A DNA stretch of 64,000 nucleotides from Gilliamella sp. wkB7 (lineage in GTDB: Bacteria; Pseudomonadota; Gammaproteobacteria; Enterobacterales; Orbaceae). Location of the stretch: positions 1,550,001 to 1,614,000 of the forward strand of contig NZ_CM004509.1 in NCBI RefSeq assembly GCF_001693435.1, read 5' to 3'. The translations under genes were made by a program, and so were the position numbers. The first letter of the stretch is position 1; the number at the start of each line of letters is the position of its first letter. A model generated the notes under the pieces. It was not told the DNA's origin and did not search any database. It saw nothing but the letters and a program-made list of their open reading frames with translations. Below are positions 9,747-19,673 of the stretch, piece by piece.

Positions 9747-10844
9747 TTAATTTTCAATGCTGATCTCAATATCATCAATATCTATTAATTCTTGCTCATC
9801 ATCTCTTTTAAAGTTAACAAACAATGGCGCAAAAAAACCGATGAAAGCAGCACCAACAAATAGACCGACTAAATATGCCCAGCCATTTCCGACAGTAAAG
9901 AAACCATAAACACCGCCAACAGGTGGCATCTTGTCAAACATCCCTAATAAAACACCTAAACCTGATGCTATAGATCCACCAATAATATTAATTGGTACTA
10001 ACTTTAATGGCTGTACTAAAGTAAATGGTATTGCACCTTCGGTAATACCAATAAATCCCATCACAAAATTATTCCGGCCTGCATCTAATAATTCATCATT
10101 AAATTTTTTCTTATGGAATAACGTTGCAAAAGCATATCCCATAGGAACAGCACAAATAGCAATATTAACCATGATTGCTGGCATATAAATCTGTTCAATT
10201 AATAACACATTTCCTGCCATCCATGCAGCTTTATTAATTGGGCCACCTAAATCAGAAGCGATCATTCCCCCAAGAATAATAGCTAATAATAATTGGCTGA
10301 CATCATTCGCTATCATACTTCTGATCCAATTAACTAATCCTGTGTTAATCAAAGCTAGTGGTTCAGATAAAACAGCTCCCATAATGATAGCTACAGATAA
10401 AGTAGCAATTAAAGGTAGAATAACCAGTGGCATTACGCCTGAAAATGATGCTGGTAGATGAATTTTATTTTTTGCCCATTTAACTAAATAGCCAGCTAAA
10501 AATCCAGCAATCACCGCACCTAAAAATCCAGCATTAGTTGAACTAGCAACAGCTCCACCAATAAATCCAGCGCCAATTGCAGCCTTATCACCAATAGAAT
10601 ATGCAATAAAACCAGCTAATACTGTATTTATTAATGCTATACCTACCCAACCCACTTGTTCTATCAAATAAAGAGAGTGCTCAAAACCAGAACTATCTTT
10701 AAAAATATCTAGACTAGTAATACCCATAGATAATGCTATCATTTTGGGAATAGCAATTACTAAAGAAGATCCGATAATTAATGGTAGAACAAAACTAATG
10801 CCACTCATCAAATGCCCTTTCAACTCAAACATTATTTTTTTCAT
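9747..10844 (-). CDS. PTS fructose-family EIIC permease
   Basis: A 365-residue integral membrane protein with repeated hydrophobic helices and glycine-rich stretches (GAGFIGGAVASSTNAGFLG, SDLGGPINKAAWMAG, GFIGITEGAIPF). The GITEGAIPF segment is a hallmark of fructose-type EIIC transporters. It carries sugar across the inner membrane while EIIB phosphorylates it. In E. coli MngA the A, B and C domains are one polypeptide; here they are three genes in the order A-B-C. The gene is 20 bases downstream of EIIB and is followed closely by the mannosidase, supporting import of an alpha-mannoside. The acidic C-terminal tail (DDEQELIDIDDIEISIEN) lies after the last helix. Confidence 0.88.
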   Translation of the reverse strand: MKKIMFELKGHLMSGISFVLPLIIGSSLVIAIPKMIALSMGITSLDIFKDSSGFEHSLYLIEQVGWVGIALINTVLAGFIAYSIGDKAAIGAGFIGGAVASSTNAGFLGAVIAGFLAGYLVKWAKNKIHLPASFSGVMPLVILPLIATLSVAIIMGAVLSEPLALINTGLVNWIRSMIANDVSQLLLAIILGGMIASDLGGPINKAAWMAGNVLLIEQIYMPAIMVNIAICAVPMGYAFATLFHKKKFNDELLDAGRNNFVMGFIGITEGAIPFTLVQPLKLVPINIIGGSIASGLGVLLGMFDKMPPVGGVYGFFTVGNGWAYLVGLFVGAAFIGFFAPLFVNFKRDDEQELIDIDDIEISIEN

Positions 10845-10864
10845 ATTAATTTTCTCTTATTTAG

Positions 10865-11182
10865 TTATTTTCTACTTTCTATGATATTCACACATTTTTT
10901 TAAAACTGCTTCAGGAGCCTTAATACAAGTGGCAATACTAACTTTTAATTGAGGCTTATCTTTAAATCTATCCATATCTATTACTTTTTGATCTGTTGCT
11001 AATAAAACAAAATCAGCTTCATCAACTTCAGCTTGTGAAATTTTATTAACTTGTCCTAAAGATCCTTGTTGCTCAATTTTTACATCATAACCTAATTTTT
11101 TACCTGCATTCTCTAATGCTTTAGCAGCCATAGGAGTGTGCGCTAGTCCTGCTGGGCAGGCTGAAATACCAACAATTTTCAT
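10865..11182 (-). CDS. PTS fructose-family EIIB component
   Basis: A 105-residue soluble EIIB protein. The N-terminus GISACPAGLAHT carries the phospho-accepting cysteine (C9) in the arrangement typical of fructose-type IIB, followed by MAAKALENAGKKLGYDVKIE. It takes phosphate from EIIA and passes it to the sugar bound by EIIC. Its start overlaps the end of the EIIA gene by four bases (11179-11182, ATGA type), so the two are translationally coupled. Full length for a stand-alone IIB domain. Confidence 0.9.
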   Translation of the reverse strand: MKIVGISACPAGLAHTPMAAKALENAGKKLGYDVKIEQQGSLGQVNKISQAEVDEADFVLLATDQKVIDMDRFKDKPQLKVSIATCIKAPEAVLKKCVNIIESRK

Positions 11183-11640
11183 ACTAATACCTCTCTTGCC
11201 ATTTCCTTATTGATTAGTGATATAATTTTATTTATATCTGTTGAAGCTTTTATTTCATTTTTAAAATCATCTTCCATTAAAGCTGTAGCTAGTTTACTTA
11301 TCATCATAATATGGGTAGTACCAGCCTCATTTTTAGGCACGAATAAAGCAAAAACATATTGAACATTACTCTCATCAAATGTTTCCCATTCTATCGGTTT
11401 AGCTAATTTTGCAAAAAAAACAGTTGGAGTAATAACAGCGTCATCTTTTGCATGAGGAATTGCAAACCCATCAATCAATCCTGTCGATGATTCTTTTTCT
11501 CTATCGATAAATGCTTCCATAGTTTTTTTAATATCATTGACGTAATTATGCTTAAAAGCATTACTTGATAAAAAATCAAATAACTCATCTCTACTTTCTA
11601 CGTTTAAATTTAAAAAAATATTATTTTCTGAAAGATTCAT
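11179..11640 (-). CDS. PTS fructose-family EIIA component
   Basis: A 153-residue EIIA of the fructose/mannitol family (PTS_EIIA_2 type). The active histidine is H63 in GFAIPHAKDD, preceded by REKESSTGLIDG, the usual pattern. It accepts phosphate from HPr and hands it to the EIIB encoded next. It is the first gene of the island's minus-strand operon and is divergent from the PRD regulator at 11793 across a 152-base AT-rich gap that must contain the controlled promoter. The split A-B-C arrangement differs from the fused MngA of E. coli. Confidence 0.9.
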   Translation of the reverse strand: MNLSENNIFLNLNVESRDELFDFLSSNAFKHNYVNDIKKTMEAFIDREKESSTGLIDGFAIPHAKDDAVITPTVFFAKLAKPIEWETFDESNVQYVFALFVPKNEAGTTHIMMISKLATALMEDDFKNEIKASTDINKIISLINKEMAREVLV

Positions 11641-11792
11641 TACGTTAGTACCTTTAATTAAATAAAATGGATTAATTAATATAATAAGAGATGTTATAAA
11701 AAAGCATATCCATACATTTTCATTTTATTTTGGAAAATTAATGTACTATCTTTTTTTCTAGAAGTAATATCATATTGATAGTGATTTTTTAA

Positions 11793-13739
11793 ATGAGGCC
11801 TCTTATTACTATGAGTAAATTTTCGTACCAACGGTTAGATGATTTATTTGATTTTTTTTTACTTAAAAAAGAGCCCATAATAATTAAAGATATTGCGTCC
11901 ACAATTAATGTGTCTGAACGAACTATTCGCACAGACATTTCTAACCTAAATGATTATTTAATTAATAAAAATGCCAAAATAAAATTAATAAGACAAAAAG
12001 GTTATATCTTAGATTGTGAAGATGAAAAAAAAATCATCGACTGGTGGGGTAATTTTAATAAAACTGAAGGCTATAGTTTATTAGGCTCTTTAAAAGAACG
12101 TCAGAATTATTTATTCGCTTTATTATTGAATGAGTTAAAATATTATTCTGTTTATGAATTAATGGAACATTTATGTATAAGTAAAAATACATTATATATG
12201 TACTTGAAAAATATACGTAAAACATTATCAAACTATAATTTAAAACTAATTAATAATACAAATACTGGATTTAAAGTTATTGGCACAGAATACGATAAAC
12301 GAAAAGCTATATTAGATTTATTTTTGATTAACGATTTACAATCTTATTTGGTTGGATTCACGGACTTAGAAAAGTTGTTTTTGACAAATATTGATTTAGA
12401 TTTATTAAAAACATTAGAATCAAAACACTTATATTCTCTACAATTATTAGACTCTGATTTTTATCATAAAAATATAATATCGACTATTGCATTGGCAATA
12501 GCTAGAGTAAAAGAAGGATTAACAATTAATGAAATATCCATTGAAGTTCCAAAGTTAATGGATCATGCATTAGATGCAATATATTTATTTCTTAAAGAAA
12601 TAGAAAACTCATTCTCAATCACATTACCCATTAATGAAATCAACTATTTTATTCTAACTTTATCCATTAATGTACCTAGATTAATCAAAAACCCTAAAAA
12701 TCACCCATCTGAATCGTCGATCATCGTTGATGAATTATTAACATCAATATATGAGACATCTAATCTTAATTGGACTAAAGATAAGATCTTATTTGAAGAT
12801 TTAGTTAACCATATTGAGAATTTTATTAAAATTAGTTCAATAGATAAAGAAAGAAAAAATCCAATACTCAGTACAATAATAAATTCTTTCCCATTTGCCT
12901 ATAGTTTAAGTTTAACCCATCTAGGCGTAATTGGTAAAAAATACAATATCTTTTTTTCTGAAGATGAAGTTGGATATATAGCACTACACATAGCTGGCGC
13001 TATTGAAAGACATAAAGCAAAAACTCAACAGCTTAATGTGATTATCGTCTGTGGTGGTGGCTTTGCAATGAGTAAAATTATAGAATCAAAAATAAATAAA
13101 AAATTCCCAAATAAATTTAATATAAAAAAAACATACTCCTATGCTGAATTTCAATTATCAAATATAAGTGACATAGATCTAACAATTACCACTCTTCCAT
13201 TTACTCAAGAAAATACTCCCACTGTTTACATTGATATGTCAAATATAGATAAAGCAATTGATGATTTAAAATATTATCTAACCGATGATCAAATTAATAA
13301 TAACGTTATGCAACTTTTTAATCCTGAAAATTTTTATTACTTTGACACTGATAAATTATCTAAAAAAGACTTATTAGTAAAAATGACAGTTGATCTAGAA
13401 AAACAAAATATTGTCTCAGAGGATTTTGTGTCTAGTGTGTTAGAAAGAGAGAGCTTACAAACAACATTGATTAATGATGTCATTGCTATACCTCATTCTA
13501 TGACAATGATTGCAAACAGATCAAGAGTATCAGTTGCTATATTTCCGAATGGGATACAATGGGAGAAAGATAAAAAATGTAATTTTATATTTTTACTTGC
13601 AATATCGAAAACTGATAATGAAATTACAGATAATTTATATGATCTAATATTAAATTTAATTGATGATAAAGCCATGACAAAACAATTATTAAAAGCTTAT
13701 ACATTCCATGAATTTAAAAATTTACTAAGTATTTTATAG
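11793..13739 (+). CDS. PTS-controlled transcriptional activator (HTH, PRD, EIIB-like, EIIA-like)
   Basis: A 648-residue multi-domain regulator of the BglG/MtlR/LicR type. Residues about 8-70 form an HTH_11 domain (IASTINVSERTIRTDI), about 110-145 a second HTH (LMEHLCISKNTLYMYL), then PRD domains, the second with the phosphorylatable His in GYIALHIAGAIERH (near 398). An EIIB-like domain follows (VIIVCGGGFAMSKIIE) and a C-terminal EIIA-like domain (VIAIPHSM, near 568). Such proteins sense PTS flux through phosphorylation of PRD histidines by HPr and the cognate EIIB. Divergent placement indicates that it controls the EIIA-EIIB-EIIC-mannosidase-kinase operon. This replaces the GntR repressor MngR of the E. 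coli system. MRPLITM and the internal MSKFSYQ (11811) are alternative starts. Confidence 0.88.
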   Translation: MRPLITMSKFSYQRLDDLFDFFLLKKEPIIIKDIASTINVSERTIRTDISNLNDYLINKNAKIKLIRQKGYILDCEDEKKIIDWWGNFNKTEGYSLLGSLKERQNYLFALLLNELKYYSVYELMEHLCISKNTLYMYLKNIRKTLSNYNLKLINNTNTGFKVIGTEYDKRKAILDLFLINDLQSYLVGFTDLEKLFLTNIDLDLLKTLESKHLYSLQLLDSDFYHKNIISTIALAIARVKEGLTINEISIEVPKLMDHALDAIYLFLKEIENSFSITLPINEINYFILTLSINVPRLIKNPKNHPSESSIIVDELLTSIYETSNLNWTKDKILFEDLVNHIENFIKISSIDKERKNPILSTIINSFPFAYSLSLTHLGVIGKKYNIFFSEDEVGYIALHIAGAIERHKAKTQQLNVIIVCGGGFAMSKIIESKINKKFPNKFNIKKTYSYAEFQLSNISDIDLTITTLPFTQENTPTVYIDMSNIDKAIDDLKYYLTDDQINNNVMQLFNPENFYYFDTDKLSKKDLLVKMTVDLEKQNIVSEDFVSSVLERESLQTTLINDVIAIPHSMTMIANRSRVSVAIFPNGIQWEKDKKCNFIFLLAISKTDNEITDNLYDLILNLIDDKAMTKQLLKAYTFHEFKNLLSIL

Positions 13740-13750
13740 GTTAATTATAA

Positions 13751-13978
13751 TTCATTGTAAATGGACTTTATTGTAACCATCAACATTTTATTACGATGGG
13801 TAAACACGTTGGACTAGATGAAAATCTGGCCAGAGGAATGTTTATTGAGTTTAAATCGCTCATGCCTAGTGTTATTTCACAGATCAAATCTCAATTACCA
13901 AACCATCACGCTTTACATACCAGTGATGCAATTTTTAATGGCCTTGCAAAACAAGCTGAAAAGATCCCTGATTTTTAA
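13751..13978 (+). pseudogene. fragment resembling the C-terminus of a HipA-like kinase
   Basis: An open stretch without a proper start: the frame is open from 13751 and reads ...NHQHFITMGKHVGLDENLARGMFIEFKSLMPSV... to TAA at 13976-13978; the first ATG (13796) is internal. The pattern of a His/Asn-rich lead, GKHxGL and a last helix ending QAEKIPDF resembles the C-terminal end of HipA-type toxin kinases as I remember them. The catalytic part and any hipB partner are absent, so it is a relic at the right end of the island. Only about 75 codons remain, and the assignment is tentative. Confidence 0.4.
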
Positions 13979-14020
13979 AAGAAGTTTTCTATATTAAGAG
14001 ATACTTTATTTTATCTATTC

Positions 14021-14049
14021 CCGTATACGGTATAGATAATAAACTTTAA
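14021..14049. promoter_or_regulatory. imperfect palindrome beside the HipA-like remnant
   Basis: TTATCTAT and ATAGATAA flank an inner perfect palindrome CCGTATACGG (14031-14040); spacing differs by one base between the two sides. There is no T-run, so it is not a standard terminator. It could be an old operator left with the toxin remnant, or an integration-related site, as it lies about 50 bases from the TTTGTATCC pair at 14090 and 14102. Function unknown. Confidence 0.35.
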
Positions 14050-14100
14050 CCTATTGTTATAAAATAATTTATCATGAATCAATAGGATATTTGTATCCGG

Positions 14101-14256
14101 GTTTGTATCCGATTTTGCACTTGATATGGGGTAATCTCAGTTGACGTCGGTGGACAAAGAAAATCCTTTGAAAGGTAGTTTTGAAAAAACTTTAGACATA
14201 AAAAAACCAGCTTTAAGCTGGTGCCTTTTTTGGAATTGGTGCCCGGACGCGGAATC
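14101..14256. repeat. right copy of tRNA-Phe-associated direct repeat (att-like)
   Basis: Ungapped match to 4842-4997 at an offset of 9259. It begins gtttgtatccgattttgcac, includes the tRNA-Phe terminator hairpin (14206-14222 region, ACCAGCTT-T-AAGCTGGT) and runs into the intact tRNA-Phe 3' end. Two TTTGTATCC nonamers, 12 bases apart, occur at 14090-14098 and 14102-14110. The two copies bracket the mannosidase cassette and mark its borders. Confidence 0.8.
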
Positions 14257-14312
14257 GAACCACGGACACGGGGATTTTCAATCCCCTGCTCTACCGACTG
14301 AGCTATCCGGGC
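14237..14312 (-). tRNA. tRNA-Phe (anticodon GAA)
   Basis: The reverse complement reads GCCCGGATAGCTCAGTCGGT at the 5' end, then an anticodon loop TTGAAAA with GAA anticodon, and a 3' end TCCGGGCA followed by encoded CCA (14237-14239). It folds as a normal 76-base cloverleaf: acceptor GCCCGGA/TCCGGGC, D arm AGCTCAG, anticodon stem GGGGA/TCCCC, and T arm GTTCGATTC with a G-C closing pair that differs slightly from E. coli pheV. A terminator hairpin lies just downstream (lower coordinates). The 3' end is partly duplicated at 4978-4997, so this tRNA was used as an integration site. Confidence 0.97.
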
Positions 14313-14471
14313 AACAATGGAGGTGTATTAAACACGATTCTCGGTTATCCGTCAATCCCTTTTATAAGATATTTTAAAAAATACATACTGATTGGTTGAA
14401 ATTTAACTAATTATCACTATATTAATAATTTAGTTAGAATAATATCACTCTATATTTAGAGGAATTTTTAT

Positions 14472-14909
14472 ATGCGAGTTTTTGGTTTTATTATTTTTTT
14501 TATTTATGCTTATTTTGAACTGAGTTTCTTTATAACAGTTGCTGATTCAATTGGTGTTTTTCTTGCTTTGATTGGGATTATTGCCACTTCAATTATTGGA
14601 CTTTCATTAATTAAAAAACAAGGTTTAAGAAATCTAAGTATTATGCAACAAAAAATTGCTCATCAACAAAGCCCCAAAGATGAAATTATTAAGAACGTCT
14701 CTTTATTATTTGCTGGCTTTTTATTACTTATTCCAGGTTTTTTAACTGACATTCTTGGCGCTATTATGTTAATTCCACGCGTTCAAGAATATATTGTTCG
14801 CTTTATTATTGGGAAATTACCCTCTAAATTTTATTCATTTTATTCTAACAGCAATACACAAATGAATGATGTTATTGAAGGGGAATTTGAACACAAAAGT
14901 GATGAATAA
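14472..14909 (+). CDS. fxsA: FxsA family membrane protein
   Basis: A 145-residue inner-membrane protein with hydrophobic segments at about 3-27, 28-48 and 75-105, and the characteristic FELSFFITVADSIG and LLLIPGFLTDILGAIMLIP stretches. In E. coli, overproduction of FxsA relieves exclusion of phage T7 by the F plasmid; its normal function is unclear. It lies just upstream of groES as in enterobacteria, with a sigma-32 promoter between, so the two are probably transcribed separately. An AGAGGAATT-type ribosome site precedes ATG 14472. Length is close to the family norm (about 150). Confidence 0.9.
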   Translation: MRVFGFIIFFIYAYFELSFFITVADSIGVFLALIGIIATSIIGLSLIKKQGLRNLSIMQQKIAHQQSPKDEIIKNVSLLFAGFLLLIPGFLTDILGAIMLIPRVQEYIVRFIIGKLPSKFYSFYSNSNTQMNDVIEGEFEHKSDE

Positions 14910-14941
14910 ATAATCAATTGGATTTTTTTTTATTTTATTCT

Positions 14942-14970
14942 CTTGAAGAATTTAAAATAACCCCCATGTA
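14942..14970 (+). promoter_or_regulatory. sigma-32 heat-shock promoter for groES-groEL
   Basis: CTTGAA at 14942-14947 and CCCCATGTA at 14962-14970 are separated by 14 bases. This matches the sigma-32 consensus (CTTGAA, 11 to 16 bases, CCCCATnT) closely. It lies 85 bases before the groES start, where the E. coli heat-shock promoter is also found. Confidence 0.85.
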
Positions 14971-15054
14971 TTGTGCACTATATAATACATGTCATATTTT
15001 TATGATTTATTGTTAATAATTATTTAAGTAAAAATTAGTGCTAGGAGATAACTA

Positions 15055-15348
15055 ATGAAAATTCGTCCATTGCATGATCGTGTGATCATTAAACGCAAAG
15101 AAGTAGAATCAAAATCAGCTGGCGGTATTGTTTTAACTGGGTCAGCTGCTGGTAAATCAACACGTGGTGAAGTTTTAGCTGTTGGTAATGGTCGCATTTT
15201 GGAAAATGGTCAAGTTCAGCCATTAGATGTTAAAGTTGGTGATATCGTAATTTTCAATGAAGGATATGGCGTTAAAACAGAAAAAATTGATAACGAAGAA
15301 GTGCTTATCCTATCAGAAACCGATATTTTAGCCATTGTTGAAGCATAA
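15055..15348 (+). CDS. groES: GroES co-chaperonin (Hsp10)
   Basis: A 97-residue Hsp10. It opens with [16 protein letters not shown], has the mobile loop [20 protein letters not shown] that docks on GroEL, and ends in [13 protein letters not shown]. Seven copies cap the GroEL ring to form the folding chamber in the cytoplasm. The ribosome site is AGGAG at about 15044. It is followed 47 bases later by groEL in the same transcript, with a sigma-32 promoter upstream. Confidence 0.98.
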   Translation: MKIRPLHDRVIIKRKEVESKSAGGIVLTGSAAGKSTRGEVLAVGNGRILENGQVQPLDVKVGDIVIFNEGYGVKTEKIDNEEVLILSETDILAIVEA

Positions 15349-15359
15349 CTGGCAAATAA

Positions 15360-17042
<1,683 letters not shown>

Positions 17043-17065
17043 TTTCCCCTATTATTCATCCAATA

Positions 17066-17097
17066 AAAAACCACTCCAATATGTGAGTGGTTTTTTT
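17066..17097 (+). terminator. rho-independent terminator after groEL
   Basis: AAAAACCACTC pairs with GAGTGGTTTTT around an ATATGT-containing loop and is followed by a run of seven T. It is 24 bases after the groEL stop. The A-rich left side could also let it serve the converging mntP transcript. Confidence 0.85.
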
Positions 17098-17129
17098 ATA
17101 TCTAAAGCAGTTTTTGTAAAATATTGAAA

Positions 17130-17705
17130 TTAGGTTGTTAAATGCTGATAAAGTGTGATTACACCGATTGCGATCAGCACTAATCCTCCTAATAGCTCAG
17201 CTTTTTTGCCTACAACACACCCTATTTTCTTACCTAATAACAGACCTGTTGTCACCATCACACAAGTTGCCAGCCCAATCATTGACGCAGTAAAATAGAT
17301 ATTAACATTCGCCATGGCTAAACCTACCCCAACGGCAAATGCATCAATGCTCGTTGATATAGCGGTAAAGATTAACATGAAAAAGGATTTTTTATTTGAT
17401 GATATCGGTTCTTCTTGGTCGTCTTCATCTGATGATGTTAGGCTGCTATAAATCATGTTAATACCTAAAAAAAACATGATAGCAAACACTACCCAATGAT
17501 CCCATTTTTCGATATATTGCAAGGCAATATAACCAATTAACCAACCAAGTAGTGGGGTCATCGCCTCAATAATGCCAAATAAGACACCAATTTTTAACGC
17601 ACCTAAAAAAGGTGTGGATTTTAGTGATATACCACGACACAAAGCGACAGCAAAGGCATCGCTCGACATTGCCAGCGCTAATAACATAATAGTCAATAAA
17701 CTCAT
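17130..17705 (-). CDS. mntP: manganese efflux pump MntP
   Basis: A 191-residue inner-membrane protein with six hydrophobic segments. The conserved acidic motifs SSDAFAVALCRGI (residues about 14-26) and STSIDAFAVGVGLAM (about 117-131) are the two repeats of the MntP (YebN) family and line the metal path. It exports Mn2+ to prevent toxicity. An acidic loop SSDEDDQEEP lies between the halves. It converges on groEL and is downstream of pilW with a short gap. No Mn riboswitch is visible, as only 45 bases separate it from pilW. Confidence 0.93.
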   Translation of the reverse strand: MSLLTIMLLALAMSSDAFAVALCRGISLKSTPFLGALKIGVLFGIIEAMTPLLGWLIGYIALQYIEKWDHWVVFAIMFFLGINMIYSSLTSSDEDDQEEPISSNKKSFFMLIFTAISTSIDAFAVGVGLAMANVNIYFTASMIGLATCVMVTTGLLLGKKIGCVVGKKAELLGGLVLIAIGVITLYQHLTT

Positions 17706-17750
17706 GACACTTACTCTTGCTTCTAGAATAGTTATTTTAATTTTTATGAT

Positions 17751-18365
17751 TTATTTTTTTGATACTAAAAATAGATAGTTTGCGATATTTTGATCGCCTT
17801 TATTTTCATAAATTTCAGCTGTTTTTATCACACTACTTCGACGACTAGAATCATATTCAAAAAGTTGTTTGAACATAAGATCTGCTATTTTTTTATCTCC
17901 ATTTTGGATAGCGCAATAACCATATTGCTCATAGGCATCGGCTTTCCAACGATGTCTGTCTAGCTCTAAGCTTTGTTCAAATTGTTTTTGAGCTTCTTGA
18001 TAACGATCTCTACCGCACAGAAAAGAGCCGTAATGAACACGATATAAACCGTTACCTGGCTGCATTAATATAATACGTTTGTAAATCATTTCAGCTTCAT
18101 CATATTCGCCAACATGTTGATCAAACATTGCCATTGCTAGCATCACTTGTGGATTGTTAGGCGAATATTGAGACGCTAATTTTAGATTATAATGTGCAGC
18201 CTTAACATTTTCTTCCGATTCGTTTGCTTTAGCTAAATAGCCTAGTCCTAATCGCATTCTTGCTAATGCCGCGGTCTCTGGGTCAAACTCTTCTCTGTTA
18301 TTAGTTTGACAACCTGCTAGCATTAGCATGGCAAAACAGCTTAATACTATTAGCGATTTTTTCAT
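17751..18365 (-). CDS. pilW: type IV pilus biogenesis lipoprotein PilW/PilF (TPR)
   Basis: A 204-residue TPR protein. The signal MKKSLIVLSCFAMLMLAGC has a lipobox LAGC, so it should be an outer-membrane lipoprotein. Four to five TPR units follow (AHYNLKLASQYSPNNPQVML, YDEAEMIYKRIILMQPGNGL, YQEAQKQFEQSLELDRHRW, KIADLMFKQLFEYDSSRRS). PilF/PilW helps secretin assembly. It sits 26 bases downstream of rlmN, the common order in gammaproteobacteria. No other pilus gene is in the window; in some bacteria this TPR gene is kept without pili. Confidence 0.85.
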   Translation of the reverse strand: MKKSLIVLSCFAMLMLAGCQTNNREEFDPETAALARMRLGLGYLAKANESEENVKAAHYNLKLASQYSPNNPQVMLAMAMFDQHVGEYDEAEMIYKRIILMQPGNGLYRVHYGSFLCGRDRYQEAQKQFEQSLELDRHRWKADAYEQYGYCAIQNGDKKIADLMFKQLFEYDSSRRSSVIKTAEIYENKGDQNIANYLFLVSKK

Positions 18366-18391
18366 TTATCCTTCCTTTTTATATTAGAAGA

Positions 18392-19573
18392 TTATGCTGT
18401 TTTCTGAACAAGATTTTGCTTTTTATAAAGGGTTCGTTTCGTACGATCAACTACTTCACCAGCAAGTTGCCCGCAAGCTGCGTCAATATCATCTCCACGT
18501 GTTTTACGAACAATTACGGTGAAACCATAACCCATTAACGTTTTCATAAATCTATCAATTCTTGTATTTGAACAACGAGAATAAGGTGCTCCAGGAAATG
18601 GATTCCATGGAATTAAATTGATTTTACTTGGCACATTTTTCAAGAACTTCGCCAGTTCATGAGCATGCTCAACACTATCATTAATTTGATTCAGTAAAAC
18701 ATATTCAATAGTTACTTTACCGTGATTGGCATTTGATGTTGAAAGGTAACGTAAAATTGAATCACGTAGCATTGCCATATTATATTTTTGGTTGATTGGC
18801 ATAATTTCACTACGGATCTCATCATTGGGAGCATGAAGTGAAATAGCTAATGCAACATCAATCATTCCTGCCAATTTATCTAAAGCGGGTACTACACCAG
18901 AGGTTGAAAGTGTTACTCGTCTTTTTGATAAACCATAGCCAAAATCATCTAACATAATTTCCATTGCAGGCGCTACGTTAGATAAATTTAATAAAGGTTC
19001 ACCCATCCCCATCATAACAACATTAGTGATAGGTCTGTCAGCTAATTTACCTGTGACTCCAATAGCATTTGATGCTCGCCAAACTTGGCCTATAATTTCA
19101 GAAACGGTTAAATTGCGATTAAAACCTTGTTGAGCGGTTGAACAGAATTTACATTCCAGCGCACAACCTACCTGTGATGAGACACACAATGTAGCACGGT
19201 CTCGCTCAGGAATATACACAGATTCAATCATCTGATTATTTCCCACATCTAACGCCCATTTAATGGTGCCATCAGATGAACGCTGTTCAATAGCAATTTT
19301 AGGCGCTTTAATTTCAGCCAAGGTTTTTAACTGTTCACGTAGTTTTTTATTAATATCAGTCATTTGATCGAAGTCATCGATACCAAAATGGTAGATCCAT
19401 TTCATAACTTGATCGGCTCTAAAGGGTTTTTCCCCAAGCGATATAAAAAAATCACGCAATTGCTGACGCGTAAAATTAAGTAGATTTATTTTTTCTGGTG
19501 TTGAATTAACATTGATTGTATTTGCAGCATCTGAATTAGTTACAGACGTGCTGGATGTAGCTGGTTTTAACAT
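18392..19573 (-). CDS. rlmN: dual-specificity 23S rRNA/tRNA methyltransferase RlmN
   Basis: A 393-residue radical SAM enzyme that methylates C2 of A2503 in 23S rRNA and A37 of some tRNAs. The [4Fe-4S] motif is [15 protein letters not shown], preceded by CVSSQVG. Further hallmarks are [21 protein letters not shown] and a late cysteine in [10 protein letters not shown] that forms the methyl-carrying residue. The first ~25 residues ([18 protein letters not shown]) are a low-complexity extension; the conserved part starts at [15 protein letters not shown]. Upstream of pilW in the same operon. Confidence 0.97.
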   Translation of the reverse strand: MLKPATSSTSVTNSDAANTINVNSTPEKINLLNFTRQQLRDFFISLGEKPFRADQVMKWIYHFGIDDFDQMTDINKKLREQLKTLAEIKAPKIAIEQRSSDGTIKWALDVGNNQMIESVYIPERDRATLCVSSQVGCALECKFCSTAQQGFNRNLTVSEIIGQVWRASNAIGVTGKLADRPITNVVMMGMGEPLLNLSNVAPAMEIMLDDFGYGLSKRRVTLSTSGVVPALDKLAGMIDVALAISLHAPNDEIRSEIMPINQKYNMAMLRDSILRYLSTSNANHGKVTIEYVLLNQINDSVEHAHELAKFLKNVPSKINLIPWNPFPGAPYSRCSNTRIDRFMKTLMGYGFTVIVRKTRGDDIDAACGQLAGEVVDRTKRTLYKKQNLVQKTA

Positions 19574-19673
19574 AAGGCCTCGTTTTTACACATTATGGCT
19601 ATTTCAATTTTTAGGGAAAGGATTATACTGGTTTTCACATTATCTGGCTAATAGAATATTATAGAAACTCAAA

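Noticed and set aside
4842..14256. Prophage.
   Set aside because: No integrase, capsid, terminase or lysis gene is visible; the content is sugar metabolism.
14141..14377. A 78-codon frame across the tRNA-Phe region.
   Set aside because: It runs through the terminator and antisense to the tRNA; it is not a protein gene.
17706..17750. Mn-sensing riboswitch before mntP.
   Set aside because: The gap to pilW is only 45 bases, too short for the yybP-ykoY type, and no such fold is seen.
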